Shown: piece by piece, positions 57,901-64,000 of the stretch
Layout of the letters: the number at the start of each line of letters is the position of its first letter
How positions within the stretch are numbered: position 1 is the stretch's first letter
Virus record (IMG/VR): IMGVR_UViG_3300021364_000017
Coordinates: 1-64,000 of that record
DNA: 64,000 nt
Strand: one strand, 5' to 3'
Source: a virus
Program-made: the position numbers and the translations under genes
Notes under the pieces: model-generated
Databases searched by the model: none
What the model saw: the letters and a program-made list of their open reading frames with translations, nothing else
What the model was told of the DNA's origin: nothing

Positions 57901-60900
57901 CATCTACTAGAATCTCAGCCTCATCTTGAGTAAATGCTAAAACATTTGTTGGTGTAATGATATTTTTATCAACTGGAGATTCGATCAAGAACAGGTCATT
58001 GAAATTTTCTACAAAATCTTTATCATAAAGTGCAGGAAGTCCCTGAACCTCAACTTTAATTGGTGGATAGTTAAAAGATCCTGTTCCTTGATTAGTAAAA
58101 TTAATTAAAATATTATTATCATAATAAAAATCTCTTGCAGTAGAACCTAAACCAACCTCACTAAGAGAAAATGCGTCATTACTTATTTTCTTTACAAAAT
58201 ACTCATTATCTTCATTAAGTCCATTAATAGTAACACCAGAACCAACAGTATATTTTATTACTTCTTTTGATTGGTATCCATGATTTATAATTTCTATCTG
58301 ATTCGATGCAGTATTTACACCGTCGGCAGGTATTGTTCTTCTCTTATTTTCATAACCTGTTCCCGGATTTGTCACAATTACATCAGACACAACCAATTTT
58401 AGTTCTGAAGCAGCAATTACTTGTGGTCCACTACCAAAATCTTGTAGTTGAATAGTATTAATACCCAACATCCCTTCAGACATTGTTCTATGTAAAGTTA
58501 TAGCCTTTTGAGTTTTAACGAAGGCATAATATTCTGCATCTGTAGATAATCCCGAAATTATCTTTTTCTTTCCTGGTTCGTATATAACTCTTTCACCATC
58601 TTGAAATTTGTGGTCGTCATCAAATATAATTTCGTTTGTCGTTATATTTACATTAGATGAAAAATCTGCTAAAAAAGAATTCTCAAGTCTAATTCTCTTC
58701 ATTCTTGGTTCTGCAGTAGCACCCTTTCCATTTCCACCAGTAATTGAAATGAAAGGGGCCTCAGTATATCCTAAACCGGTATTTGTAACATCAATTCTTT
58801 CTAATTTGCCCAGTACATTACATACACCTGTAGCTCCTACACCAACTTCATCTCTTACATTTAAAATAGGAGGGTTTATAATATCATATCCTGATCCACC
58901 TGATTTTATAACGAATTCTTGAATATCACCATAATATACACTTTCAGAAGACTTATAATTGAGCAATTCTAAACCATTATTAAAAATACCAATTTTTCCT
59001 GGTCTAGTCAATTCTGTTTTATTTCTTTTTTCTGGACTGAGAACCTTCCTATAAATTGCTTGAGGTTTTATATCTTTATTGTAAAAATCAAGTAAAGTTA
59101 TTTTTGAGTTTTCAAAAGTACCGCCAATGGATACGTAAGTATTTCTGAACAAATCTGACTTACTTTTTGAAAGTTTGAAACTGGATGCATCAACCCTAAA
59201 TGCGAAATAGGTGCCGGTGATTATTCCTGTGATGCCATTTCCTTTTGGCTCAACATATAAAGAATCTCCTGTATAAAATCCGTGATCTGATAAAGAACTT
59301 GAGTCATTAGTAAAATTGTCTATACTAATTGTATCTGAGATAGATAATTCATTAGAAAATGTTATACTTTTGCCATACGTATCAATTTCCTGGTCGATAT
59401 ATCTCGGTATAGAGTTTGATGCAATAATAGTACTTCCATCAAACTTAGAGTAAATGTTTTGAACGTTGCTTACAAAATCTCCAATAGAATACTTTGAAGA
59501 TTTTCCTTTTAATAATTGATTTTCAAGAAAAAATATACCATTCGTATCAATATTTTCATTAAACCTTACTACAACATCTTTTAGAGATGAAACTGTAATT
59601 ACTTCTCCAAGAACAGAATATGAAAAATCTTCATTTTGATATATTACTTCATAACCTTCTTTAAAGAATGTATCATCATATAAAGAAAAACTATAAGTAT
59701 TATTACCAAGATTTTTTGTATCTAAAATTTTAAATTTTGTTTTGATGTTGAAGATATAATTATTATTTTTCTTGCCTGGTGCTTCATATCCAAGCGATTT
59801 TATTTCAATAGTATCATCCTTTTCAAAATAAAAAGTTGGATCATCTTGTACAAAATCCTTAAGAGTAGATGTAAATCTTACTCTTATTTCTTGTGAGGTA
59901 TCAATACCAACAAATGCATAAGAATATGAGTCTAGATTTACATTTGTAGTCTTCTTTAATACATTTGTAACACCCACAACATTAAAGAATTGATTTATAG
60001 TTTTCCCACTATATGCAATTCCAATCTCCTGTCCATCAATATCGTCAACGACTATATTTCCAAATTCTGGAAAATCAATAGTAGAATCAACACTGATGAC
60101 AGTATCTCCAATACCGACATCCTCTAAAAGTTTAGTAAGAGGGTTTGGTCTAAATTCTCCAAATATAGATCCATTAACATCAGAGTCTCTCTGAAATCCG
60201 CTATCAATACTGATTTGATAATATTGAAAATTACTATATGGAATTTTTTCTACATTTGTGACAGAACCCCGGGCATTAGTACCCTTTTGGAAAATGGTAA
60301 GATTCTGTAATTGTAATGGATCACCCTGAAGTTTTTCTACAACAAAATCCTTTGTTACCTTATAATCCGCATTTGATGGGGTAAGAAGAAATTGTGATGG
60401 ACGAATAACTTCTACATCCTCACCATATAATGCTCTGAAGAGAATTTCATATGATTGATCTGTACCTTTTGAGGTATAAAAACTATCTGCACCATAAATG
60501 AAATTTCTCTGATCAAGATCACCAAATAAATTCCTTTCTGTAAATCCTGGTGTAACCTGTCTTTTTAACTTTTTGAAAAACTCTTGAAGAAATAATACGT
60601 TTAAATTTTCGACAGTCGTTCCGTTAGAGTGTTCGTCTATCTCTGATTTTGTAAATGTAAGTTCATCAGGTTTACCGGTGGTGATATATGTGGTGATACC
60701 ACTAAAACCCCTTTTACAATTTAAAAATTTTATTTTTGACTTTGTCTCGTAAAAAATTATTTCATCATCAATTTTTATAATACCATTATTTTCAGCAAAA
60801 CCCTCAGTAGATTCAACTCTTATATTAGTTTCAGTATAATCTAAATTTTCAGATAGAGTAGTAGAGTTTACAATATTGAAAAGTTCATCAACTTTTACAT

Positions 60901-61060
60901 ACTTGTCAATATTGTTGACAATATCGATAGGACCACTTTGAGATTCCTGAGATACGTAATATTGCTCTAAAAAATCTGTCAGAAGAGGAAAGTCCTCTCT
61001 AACGTATCTTGGAAGTTGACTAGCAACAATTTCTTGAAACTTGACTCTATCTATTGCCAT
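48977..61060 (-). CDS. 7: Giant baseplate wedge protein in the gp7 position, 4027 aa
   Basis: One 12-kb gene between genes 6 and 8, so the positional counterpart of T4 gene 7 (about 1030 aa). It begins MAIDRVKFQEIVASQLPRYV, then REDFPLLTDFLEQYYVSQES, as in other cyanophage proteins at this locus. It contains at least three RG...H..G-type modules, about ten GxGY repeats (for example NSGGSGYNSPPDLEI and TNTGLGYTEAPFISI), and a YHYH domain at about residues 1285-1400 (ILGWAYDGNPIYGPYGF ... LDKSNGRFCVTPDYPNGVYA ... FPYVIGNEYY). Residue equivalence to T4 gp7 cannot be judged by eye, so the symbol rests on order. No frameshift interrupts the frame, and no late promoter is obvious before it. Confidence 0.82.
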   Translation of the reverse strand: MAIDRVKFQEIVASQLPRYVREDFPLLTDFLEQYYVSQESQSGPIDIVNNIDKYVKVDELFNIVNSTTLSENLDYTETNIRVESTEGFAENNGIIKIDDEIIFYETKSKIKFLNCKRGFSGITTYITTGKPDELTFTKSEIDEHSNGTTVENLNVLFLQEFFKKLKRQVTPGFTERNLFGDLDQRNFIYGADSFYTSKGTDQSYEILFRALYGEDVEVIRPSQFLLTPSNADYKVTKDFVVEKLQGDPLQLQNLTIFQKGTNARGSVTNVEKIPYSNFQYYQISIDSGFQRDSDVNGSIFGEFRPNPLTKLLEDVGIGDTVISVDSTIDFPEFGNIVVDDIDGQEIGIAYSGKTINQFFNVVGVTNVLKKTTNVNLDSYSYAFVGIDTSQEIRVRFTSTLKDFVQDDPTFYFEKDDTIEIKSLGYEAPGKKNNNYIFNIKTKFKILDTKNLGNNTYSFSLYDDTFFKEGYEVIYQNEDFSYSVLGEVITVSSLKDVVVRFNENIDTNGIFFLENQLLKGKSSKYSIGDFVSNVQNIYSKFDGSTIIASNSIPRYIDQEIDTYGKSITFSNELSISDTISIDNFTNDSSSLSDHGFYTGDSLYVEPKGNGITGIITGTYFAFRVDASSFKLSKSKSDLFRNTYVSIGGTFENSKITLLDFYNKDIKPQAIYRKVLSPEKRNKTELTRPGKIGIFNNGLELLNYKSSESVYYGDIQEFVIKSGGSGYDIINPPILNVRDEVGVGATGVCNVLGKLERIDVTNTGLGYTEAPFISITGGNGKGATAEPRMKRIRLENSFLADFSSNVNITTNEIIFDDDHKFQDGERVIYEPGKKKIISGLSTDAEYYAFVKTQKAITLHRTMSEGMLGINTIQLQDFGSGPQVIAASELKLVVSDVIVTNPGTGYENKRRTIPADGVNTASNQIEIINHGYQSKEVIKYTVGSGVTINGLNEDNEYFVKKISNDAFSLSEVGLGSTARDFYYDNNILINFTNQGTGSFNYPPIKVEVQGLPALYDKDFVENFNDLFLIESPVDKNIITPTNVLAFTQDEAEILVDEITPTDYYVWVQNGSNWLISEDPFIGNVFLYQAEVQPVFRGSIESIDITDGGVGYGASTIIDFARQPETTFESGKEAKLTPVINNGEIKEVVINSGGSGYNSPPDLEIISDTGNFAVLVPILKDGKIESVFINKGGVGYESGKTTINVINSGSGARVQASIKAWNINLFEKNFANLQQDDCTISESIDNSSLQFASLYAPRSLRDSLNVLSGFDENNIKFGISDLSQDDGNINFHSPILGWAYDGNPIYGPYGFKFRNGSGRIVRLKSGYEINNSPDNRPSSDDFPTGIFVNDYIFTGSGDLDKSNGRFCVTPDYPNGVYAYFVSISNNKDGSGPFKNSRRPVFPYVIGNEYYSKPEEFNFKSSSNQTDFNLVEESYFRNTSFYYTNNSNSGYDYIFNSDKERNQLIDITAVSSGSVDNIEILDSGENYSINDKVKFDTTFTGGRNLDYRVTELSGKNVDNISLTSTTIEKVEFSTIDSKNGFVGLTSTPHNYKSLDTIFIDDLSSYYKNFEGSYVVGVTSERWYLSVGLGTDTVTGIVTYTYLSGPLDERVIRSNDILNIEEERVKVLNVDKISGRIRILRGIDNSLVVSHPAGTIVRDDPRKIKFTSSNISTKENLIFNRELYFDPNESLGIGTQNSGAITTITFSNPGVGKTQIQLNEKEIYIPDHRLSLNTPLLYKTNEGASIRAFSGIQGSSIYNLSDNESLFAVPLSKDIIGISSQRVGVNSVGSYVGSNSQSGGLLSFQSKSGLSNYHSFTTNIPTTLKGRTSRNVVTVSTAQTHGLQNGDRVKVNVDPTNTVTIFVKYNDRNRRIVFDPDEISESNVDIVNDTFKVPENKYKTGDKIIYNTPNNRPSENLIDSGLYYVYVLRNDTIKLVENKFELTKENPTFVNVGSAKTATLSRINPPIDIQKNQTLKFDLSDSSLSFRKGGFDFSAYELLLFTDPEKNNEFVTTKTTSNFEVIRSGSVGLTENASLSLSVGENIPQKLYYSFNPINLDNIPDKKLKIYEDVDVPNNNSINLVHNKFDGTYTISNITNNTFDYNIPFNPDNNNSFNKNVTYTTVSKNTTGPISKLNGFNKGIGFKSLPGFSSVMSETGSGALLRPSSNTIGKVLSTKFNNIGFGYPSDKTLNVIANLPQVLLVTPLGKFDSIGVNSAGINYSQAPNLIVLDGLTNEQIDVDLDYNLGDDQVRIIKNTNSLNLTPPTFIPTNNTNGFSISSVSYDENTKIVRLGFKNQFSKESDWPFVVGESVLVENIAIGLGTTGKGYNSEDYEYSLFEIKSLDPNLGGNGAYIEYDLTTFLENGEIPGNVTTFESGTVVPERFFPIFEASIKTSPFFKGEIVTNPSGVGIIERFDPISGFLYVQSDKDFEKGSTIISQGSGNAGVVKDLIDFNSTIKLGVGATFISGWQKNSGFLNDSLQVIPNNEYYQNFSYSLKSKISYDRWDDPVSSLSHISGFEKFGDLVVENTAVGIVTVAEIDVVSVVSVIGEESLYCFYDFDGATERTSNISDGKIVSTNIVLENKILIDFFESRGNRVLKIDDFSEEFNSNARETKFSVVDTFDNKYAWNKIFTLVQDSELRNRKQFSAVTVIQDGSNGYVNEYGSIESNIALGSFDYDRQNDDQWDLTFFPNNFKFNNYDISYFSFSGVESVTGVGNTTLGDIISIGSSSLVVPVNTETTLVQIDSAHRSAKVHIQLEDAENNYFYTELNILHDDSGKVELLQYGDINTAPGVTSGFGTFGANTVGSNIDVKFTPIVGTAITANVLVIEVHNQNNNVGSQSLEVSNLESYYLSIFQHSNPVAQTIASYSDPFSSGYFLVTIEDVTNDEYEMFECHLVDSDTLNIVKYGQVLSNCCGLGTVGASVSGSQVNLEFTPNPNTSVNVITFGITLKNYDNIVGINSISDLNNNILFSDYGNYTGTEFDKKTAFELKNNNFPIFERIFNGSDSSVVNTTSNQVTINNHYFVTGEKVNYSYENSESSSANAINIAPTNISGVTTDKLPTEVFIVKISDSKIGFAVSATDALFSSPNLIDITSVGIGTDHKITSQKQNTKSLVAIDNLIQAPLTEVNVSTTLDENIIFDNIFNVVGVQSFKANDLIKIDDEFMLIQDIGVESTNSFRVLRGQLGTKVETHSNGANIELMGGDYNILGNIIHFTSAPFGKTPIGTTTGSPDDRDYIGITTNSSFQGRTFLRSGIENETFDTYFTNYTFDNIQSQFNGQERNFTLLSNGNTVTGFSTQQAIIINSNIIQEPKGTQETIGDFRLVESVGITSIVYTGDNLSSEDDPNKSDVPRGGTIISLGSTNGLGYQPLIQAGATCTVRFGRIESVSIGNSGSGYRVGIQTVVNVGYVNPNTGITSIFNIGTATVQNGNIVAINIDNRGSGLKRSDPPSIVIDAPIPYSNIPLIYSEGQTGVGTGARVDITVGQGSSVIDFDLISGGFAYGIGERLTIETGGPNGIPTTSDFSDNNFEITVSDVYRDTFNGWTLGEIEVFDKLNNKFDGIERKFPLTIAGKPFAIVAVKGSGIVLSQNLIVTINDILQVPGEAYKFTGGGDIEFTEPPKEGDTSKILFYKGTPNVDVVLVDVLETVKPGDSLQLNNDIERGQSIALSQDPRTVTGITTLDTTNTFPYINPGVTTDQTIVRPVTWCKQTTDISIDGKFVTKDRVSQEPSIFPSAYITSFVGLSSNFVYVDTLRPLFNFNRETILIDYQDKINITDQSEIVPATANVSIAGSEVAAISITNNGIGYSNLISPSVSISEPDDKVGGTRATASATVVGNQLFSISIDNVGAGYTQDPLIIVEQPSLRRETIEVNSYRGDQGQIVGFAKSANDLLTIELYIPQDSFVRSANNVGTAITISQIEENDVFVINRSNFSLLSNDTADGIYRATKAYDFEKDLSNVGLGTTTIRRVEFLVSGSSGNGSFNNARIYGEYSYGKIEFINRVSSTALEFSPQPYAGITTSPIVQRFNPLKFDNYIL

Positions 61061-61106
61061 TTTAATTCTTAATTGTGAGATAATCTACTGACGATCTGTT
61101 ATTAGA

Positions 61107-63053
61107 CTAGGTTGAAGTTGTTTCAACTTGAGCAGAGGTAATTGGATTACCTCTTACCAATTTGTTTGATCCATAACTTGAAGAAACAATGTAATTTGTT
61201 CCTGAGATATCATTTCCAGAGGAAATGTTGTCGGCAATAACATCAACTGTTGTATTATTTACATCAAGTTGAAGATAGAGATCTTGAAGACCGATTACGT
61301 CATTTGAAAGAGGAATTGCTGATATTTCTACAATGGAGCTATTTTGACTTACGACGGTGGAAATTATATTAATAGGATTCAACTTAATTTCACCTTTCAT
61401 ATAATCTATAGTTCCAACATTCTGTTTTACAATGAATGGTTCAGATGGAGAATTTAATCTAAACAGAAATACCGATCCTTTTTTGAGATCTGCATTTGGT
61501 TTGTCTCCCAGATAGACAGTTCCACTTATACCACTTACAACGAACCCAGAAGACTTTATATTATACCCAAGACTCTTCACAAATAAATGATTACCAAAAC
61601 ATAACTCATATTCAGCAAACTGATTGAGTTGTGCAACTAAATCACGTCTCATACTAATATTCGTAATATTTGATGTAATAGATTCATTACTATTATCAAT
61701 CACTCTCTGGAACTGTGAATATTTGAACCTTCCACCAAATTGATTCAACTCTGATGAATCGGAATAATTTGTAATATTTTGAGTGACAAGATTTTGAACG
61801 AAGGAAGCAGAAGATGCTAAATTTGTATTGTAATAAACTTCACAATCTGCCTCAATATATAAGAATTTTAAGTCAATGATTTCAGGTCTAATACCTGCAA
61901 CGGAGAATTTCTTGATTTGTTGTTGAATATTCTGCTTGACACCACTTGAAAGGAATACACCATTAAATGGTTTAATACTAATGAATACCTTTCCAAATTG
62001 TGGAGGTGTTAAATCTTCACCACCAAATGCTGAAACTGATTGTGCCTCTGGATAAATCTGTGGGATCAATCCTTCATAATCTGCTGCAGTAACTGCTCTG
62101 TTCTGAGATGCATAGATCTGTGGTGCATACTTCTTAATTGATTCAACAGATTCAATTGCCTTACCACCACCAGATGCTGACTCTGTCGATATCACAGATA
62201 CACCAGAACTTATTGTCTGACCATTATTTCCAACTAAATTTCCGATAAACTGGAAATTGGAAATATTATTTGCTTCTTCACCATTCGATGTGATATAACT
62301 TGCTTCAATGAAATTCTGATCTTCTAACTTAACTCCAAAAATTCCATCACCAAATAATAACTCATATCTTTCTTGCTCAATCTCTTGTATGAAATATGCT
62401 CTGGTCGAACTCGTGACCTCAAACAAACTTGCAAACAATTCAAATTTTCTTGATACAGTTGAAGATTCAGTGTCCTTCACAATCACTGAAATTAAATCTG
62501 TATCAATACCTGAGTTTGGTAAAATAAATTTTTGATTTGGATTACTTCCATCTACAGTAAACTTTTGATTGATATAAGTTCCTTCGTATACAGAAATACT
62601 ATCAAATGTTGCAGTTCCAGTTGAATCTACAGGAACTGTAATATCATTTGGAATTGAGAATACAAAAGTCTTTGTCTTATTTGAAGACGTTGATCTTGAT
62701 GATAATACTGCTCCGGCCTTCAGTGTGACAGAAACCGCTGTTGTATTACTTAAATCTACACTAAAGGAAACAATTGACTTCGATGATTTCCTTGATCTTG
62801 GTACATACCCGATATTACGCGCGAGAGATACTACATTCTCTCTCAGAGTTGCACTATCAATGAATACCTCATTTGATACCATATTGGCATTGTATGAAGT
62901 AATATAAGTGTTATAAGCTAAAGTGTCGATGATTGTAGATAGATTAGATCCCTCAAAATCATAATCCGTGAAATTTGAATTAGCACGGAGATAATCCTTT
63001 ATCGATTCCTTGATCTGATCAAAATCTAAGTTGCTAAAATTAACTAAAGGCAT
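61107..63053 (-). CDS. 6: Baseplate wedge subunit gp6
   Basis: Core wedge protein of the baseplate inner ring. The sequence MPLVNFSNLDFDQIKESIKD, YDFEGSNLSTIIDTLAYNTY, ANMVSNEVFIDSATLRENVV and LARNIGYVPRSRKS is typical gp6/baseplate-J-like. Further on, SVESIKKYAPQIYASQNRAV and TAADYEGLIPQIYPEAQSVS show the conserved J-like core. The 648 residues equal T4 gp6 (660) closely. It starts on the base next to the gene 25 stop, so the two are coupled. A 46-base gap without an obvious promoter separates it from the gp7 gene. Confidence 0.94.
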   Translation of the reverse strand: MPLVNFSNLDFDQIKESIKDYLRANSNFTDYDFEGSNLSTIIDTLAYNTYITSYNANMVSNEVFIDSATLRENVVSLARNIGYVPRSRKSSKSIVSFSVDLSNTTAVSVTLKAGAVLSSRSTSSNKTKTFVFSIPNDITVPVDSTGTATFDSISVYEGTYINQKFTVDGSNPNQKFILPNSGIDTDLISVIVKDTESSTVSRKFELFASLFEVTSSTRAYFIQEIEQERYELLFGDGIFGVKLEDQNFIEASYITSNGEEANNISNFQFIGNLVGNNGQTISSGVSVISTESASGGGKAIESVESIKKYAPQIYASQNRAVTAADYEGLIPQIYPEAQSVSAFGGEDLTPPQFGKVFISIKPFNGVFLSSGVKQNIQQQIKKFSVAGIRPEIIDLKFLYIEADCEVYYNTNLASSASFVQNLVTQNITNYSDSSELNQFGGRFKYSQFQRVIDNSNESITSNITNISMRRDLVAQLNQFAEYELCFGNHLFVKSLGYNIKSSGFVVSGISGTVYLGDKPNADLKKGSVFLFRLNSPSEPFIVKQNVGTIDYMKGEIKLNPINIISTVVSQNSSIVEISAIPLSNDVIGLQDLYLQLDVNNTTVDVIADNISSGNDISGTNYIVSSSYGSNKLVRGNPITSAQVETTST

Positions 63054-63455
63054 TTACCTAGTGGGTAGTAACACGAACTCTAATTGTTGTGCTTGAGCAT
63101 CTATTCCTATAATTTCGTATTCGATATTACAGTTGAATTCATTATCATCAAAATTAGGAGTGACAATGACATTTAATAAGTTCACTCTTGGTTCAAATGA
63201 ATTGATTGTGTTTTCAATCTCAGATTGAATTGCACTTGCAGTCAAAGTATCTAAATTCTCAAAAAGAAGTTGAGTTACCCTTGATCCAAGTGTTGGTTCA
63301 AATGGTTTCTCACCAGGCACAGTAAATACTAAATTACGAATTGAACGAGCAATTGCATTTGCATTCTTTATCACAATGATGTCATTGTTAATAGGATTAA
63401 TCTTAAAGGTCGCACTTACGTCCTTAAACCCCTGACTTACTCTTTGAGCGGGCAC
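63054..63455 (-). CDS. 25: Baseplate wedge protein gp25 (gpW/gp25 family), GTG start
   Basis: A small wedge component related to the lysozyme-like tail protein family. The 133-residue protein has the gp25 pattern: QGFKDVSATFKINPINNDII, NANAIARSIRNLVFTVPGEK, PFEPTLGSRVTQLLFENLD and INSFEPRVNLLNVIV. The start is GTG at 63455 (MPAQRVSQGF); in-frame codons upstream reach TAG after a few triplets without any ATG, which fixes the choice. I see no clear Shine-Dalgarno sequence. AATAAATA lies 25 bases upstream, so the transcript of genes 25 and 6 starts here. Confidence 0.93.
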   Translation of the reverse strand: MPAQRVSQGFKDVSATFKINPINNDIIVIKNANAIARSIRNLVFTVPGEKPFEPTLGSRVTQLLFENLDTLTASAIQSEIENTINSFEPRVNLLNVIVTPNFDDNEFNCNIEYEIIGIDAQAQQLEFVLLPTR

Positions 63456-63480
63456 TGTGATAATACAACAATTCTAAAGT

Positions 63481-63488
63481 TATTTATT
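63481..63488 (-). promoter_or_regulatory. Late promoter AATAAATA
   Basis: Element 25 bases before the GTG start of gene 25, after the stop of the 51-codon ORF. Confidence 0.62.
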
Positions 63489-63504
63489 ACCAATAATTAA
63501 TTTT

Positions 63505-63660
63505 TTACTCGGTTAAAAGATCAGGTTGATTATCCTCATTCTCCCAAAAATCTTTATAATCTACCTCACTTGCTTCATAAAAACCATCTTCTCTTACCTT
63601 CTTCTTATTCTTTGGTGTCTTCTGATCGTGATTGATTTCTCTGAGAAAATTCTTATCCAT
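63505..63660 (-). CDS. Small acidic ORF, 51 aa
   Basis: Translated by hand from the minus strand: MDKNFLREINHDQKTPKNKK, then KVREDGFYEASEVDYKDFWE, ending in an acidic tail before TAA. Its ATG lies inside the end of the preceding gene (8-base overlap), which is typical of real coupled phage genes. GGTTGGGA lies about 11 bases upstream. The base composition of the third positions fits the neighbours. There is no recognisable domain. It occupies most of the 200-base gap before gene 25. Confidence 0.6.
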   Translation of the reverse strand: MDKNFLREINHDQKTPKNKKKVREDGFYEASEVDYKDFWENEDNQPDLLTE

Positions 63661-63994
63661 CTATTATAAATCCCAACCTAAGGTAATCATTGTCTTTTAT
63701 ATATGTCTCGACTTTATCCCCTTCCCATATTGGAATGACTGAATTGTTATTATAACGGAAATCTGAATTGGCTCTTAGATGTATCTCAATTAGATTTCCA
63801 TCAATATACTCACAATTGATCCAATCGTATCTCTCACTTATTTCTTTAAAAACTTTTGGTAATGGTATGTCTCTTTCTACCTTATACCACTTCTTCCACT
63901 TGTACAACGGATCCTGAGGGTCTCTCTCACCCTTTACAGTGAGTTCCTGTTGCCCCTGATAATAGTCAACTGATATATGCTCACCTTCAAACAT
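63653..63994 (-). CDS. Hypothetical protein, probably cut at the window edge
   Basis: The frame is open to the window edge (two codons before the ATG at 63994), so the true start may lie outside; no ribosome site is visible before this ATG. The 113 visible residues read like the end of a larger protein: QDPLYKWKKWYKVERDIPLP, SERYDWINCEYIDGNLIEIH, LRANSDFRYNN and YLRLGFIIDG. The stretch with INCEYIDG...IEIHLRANSDF recalls the last metal-binding strand of ATP-grasp enzymes, but this is a weak resemblance. It precedes baseplate genes. Confidence 0.65.
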   Translation of the reverse strand: MFEGEHISVDYYQGQQELTVKGERDPQDPLYKWKKWYKVERDIPLPKVFKEISERYDWINCEYIDGNLIEIHLRANSDFRYNNNSVIPIWEGDKVETYIKDNDYLRLGFIIDG

Positions 63995-64000
63995 CTCACA

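Noticed and set aside
1-64000. tRNA genes, insertion sequences, integrases or homing endonucleases
   Set aside because: No cloverleaf, transposase, integrase or HNH/GIY-YIG motif was noticed on either strand; a tRNA scan could still be run to confirm.

Overview
The window is part of the structural (late) module of a T4-like marine myovirus, most likely a cyanophage of Synechococcus or Prochlorococcus. The evidence is an AT-rich genome, T4-order baseplate, neck and terminase genes with cyanophage-type sequences, tail-fibre proteins built from marine-phage repeats, and T4-type late promoters (TATAAATA or CTAAATA) in front of many genes. The host cannot be fixed from this window: no photosynthesis or other host-derived metabolic gene is present.

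Nearly everything is on the minus strand, so the genome reads from the right end to the left. From 64000 down to 47347 lie a hypothetical gene that may run off the edge, a 51-codon ORF, baseplate wedge genes 25 and 6, a 4027-residue protein in the gene 7 position (carrying a YHYH domain) and gene 8. From 47341 to 35345 come a 2548-residue DUF4815-type baseplate/structural protein, neck genes 13 and 14, tail terminator gene 15, terminase small subunit gene 16 and a small structural protein.

From about 35340 to 475 lies a roughly 35-kb block of adhesin and fibre genes separating gene 16 from gene 17, which are adjacent in T4. It holds four fibre proteins of 780 to 2452 residues and one of 825, three LamG-like paralogues in a row, a kelch-like protein, a Cys-rich modular protein, several small unknowns and two 2-oxoglutarate/Fe(II) oxygenase genes. 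One oxygenase is the only convincing plus-strand gene. This matches the position of the 'hyperplastic' region known between genes 15 and 18 of cyanomyoviruses. The left edge carries the N-terminal third of the terminase large subunit, gene 17.

The genes jointly build the tail tip, the neck, the packaging motor and a large receptor-recognition apparatus. Signs of gene duplication are strong in the fibre block: two fibre genes share promoter and N-terminal DNA, two share a self-cleaving S74 chaperone domain, and one S74 fibre gene is followed by a 26-codon remnant of the gene that follows the other. Recurrent small modules (a GxGY repeat and an RG...H..G repeat) link otherwise unrelated neck and baseplate proteins. 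No tRNA, CRISPR, insertion sequence, integrase or reverse transcriptase was seen, and no gene-free stretch exceeds 300 bases.
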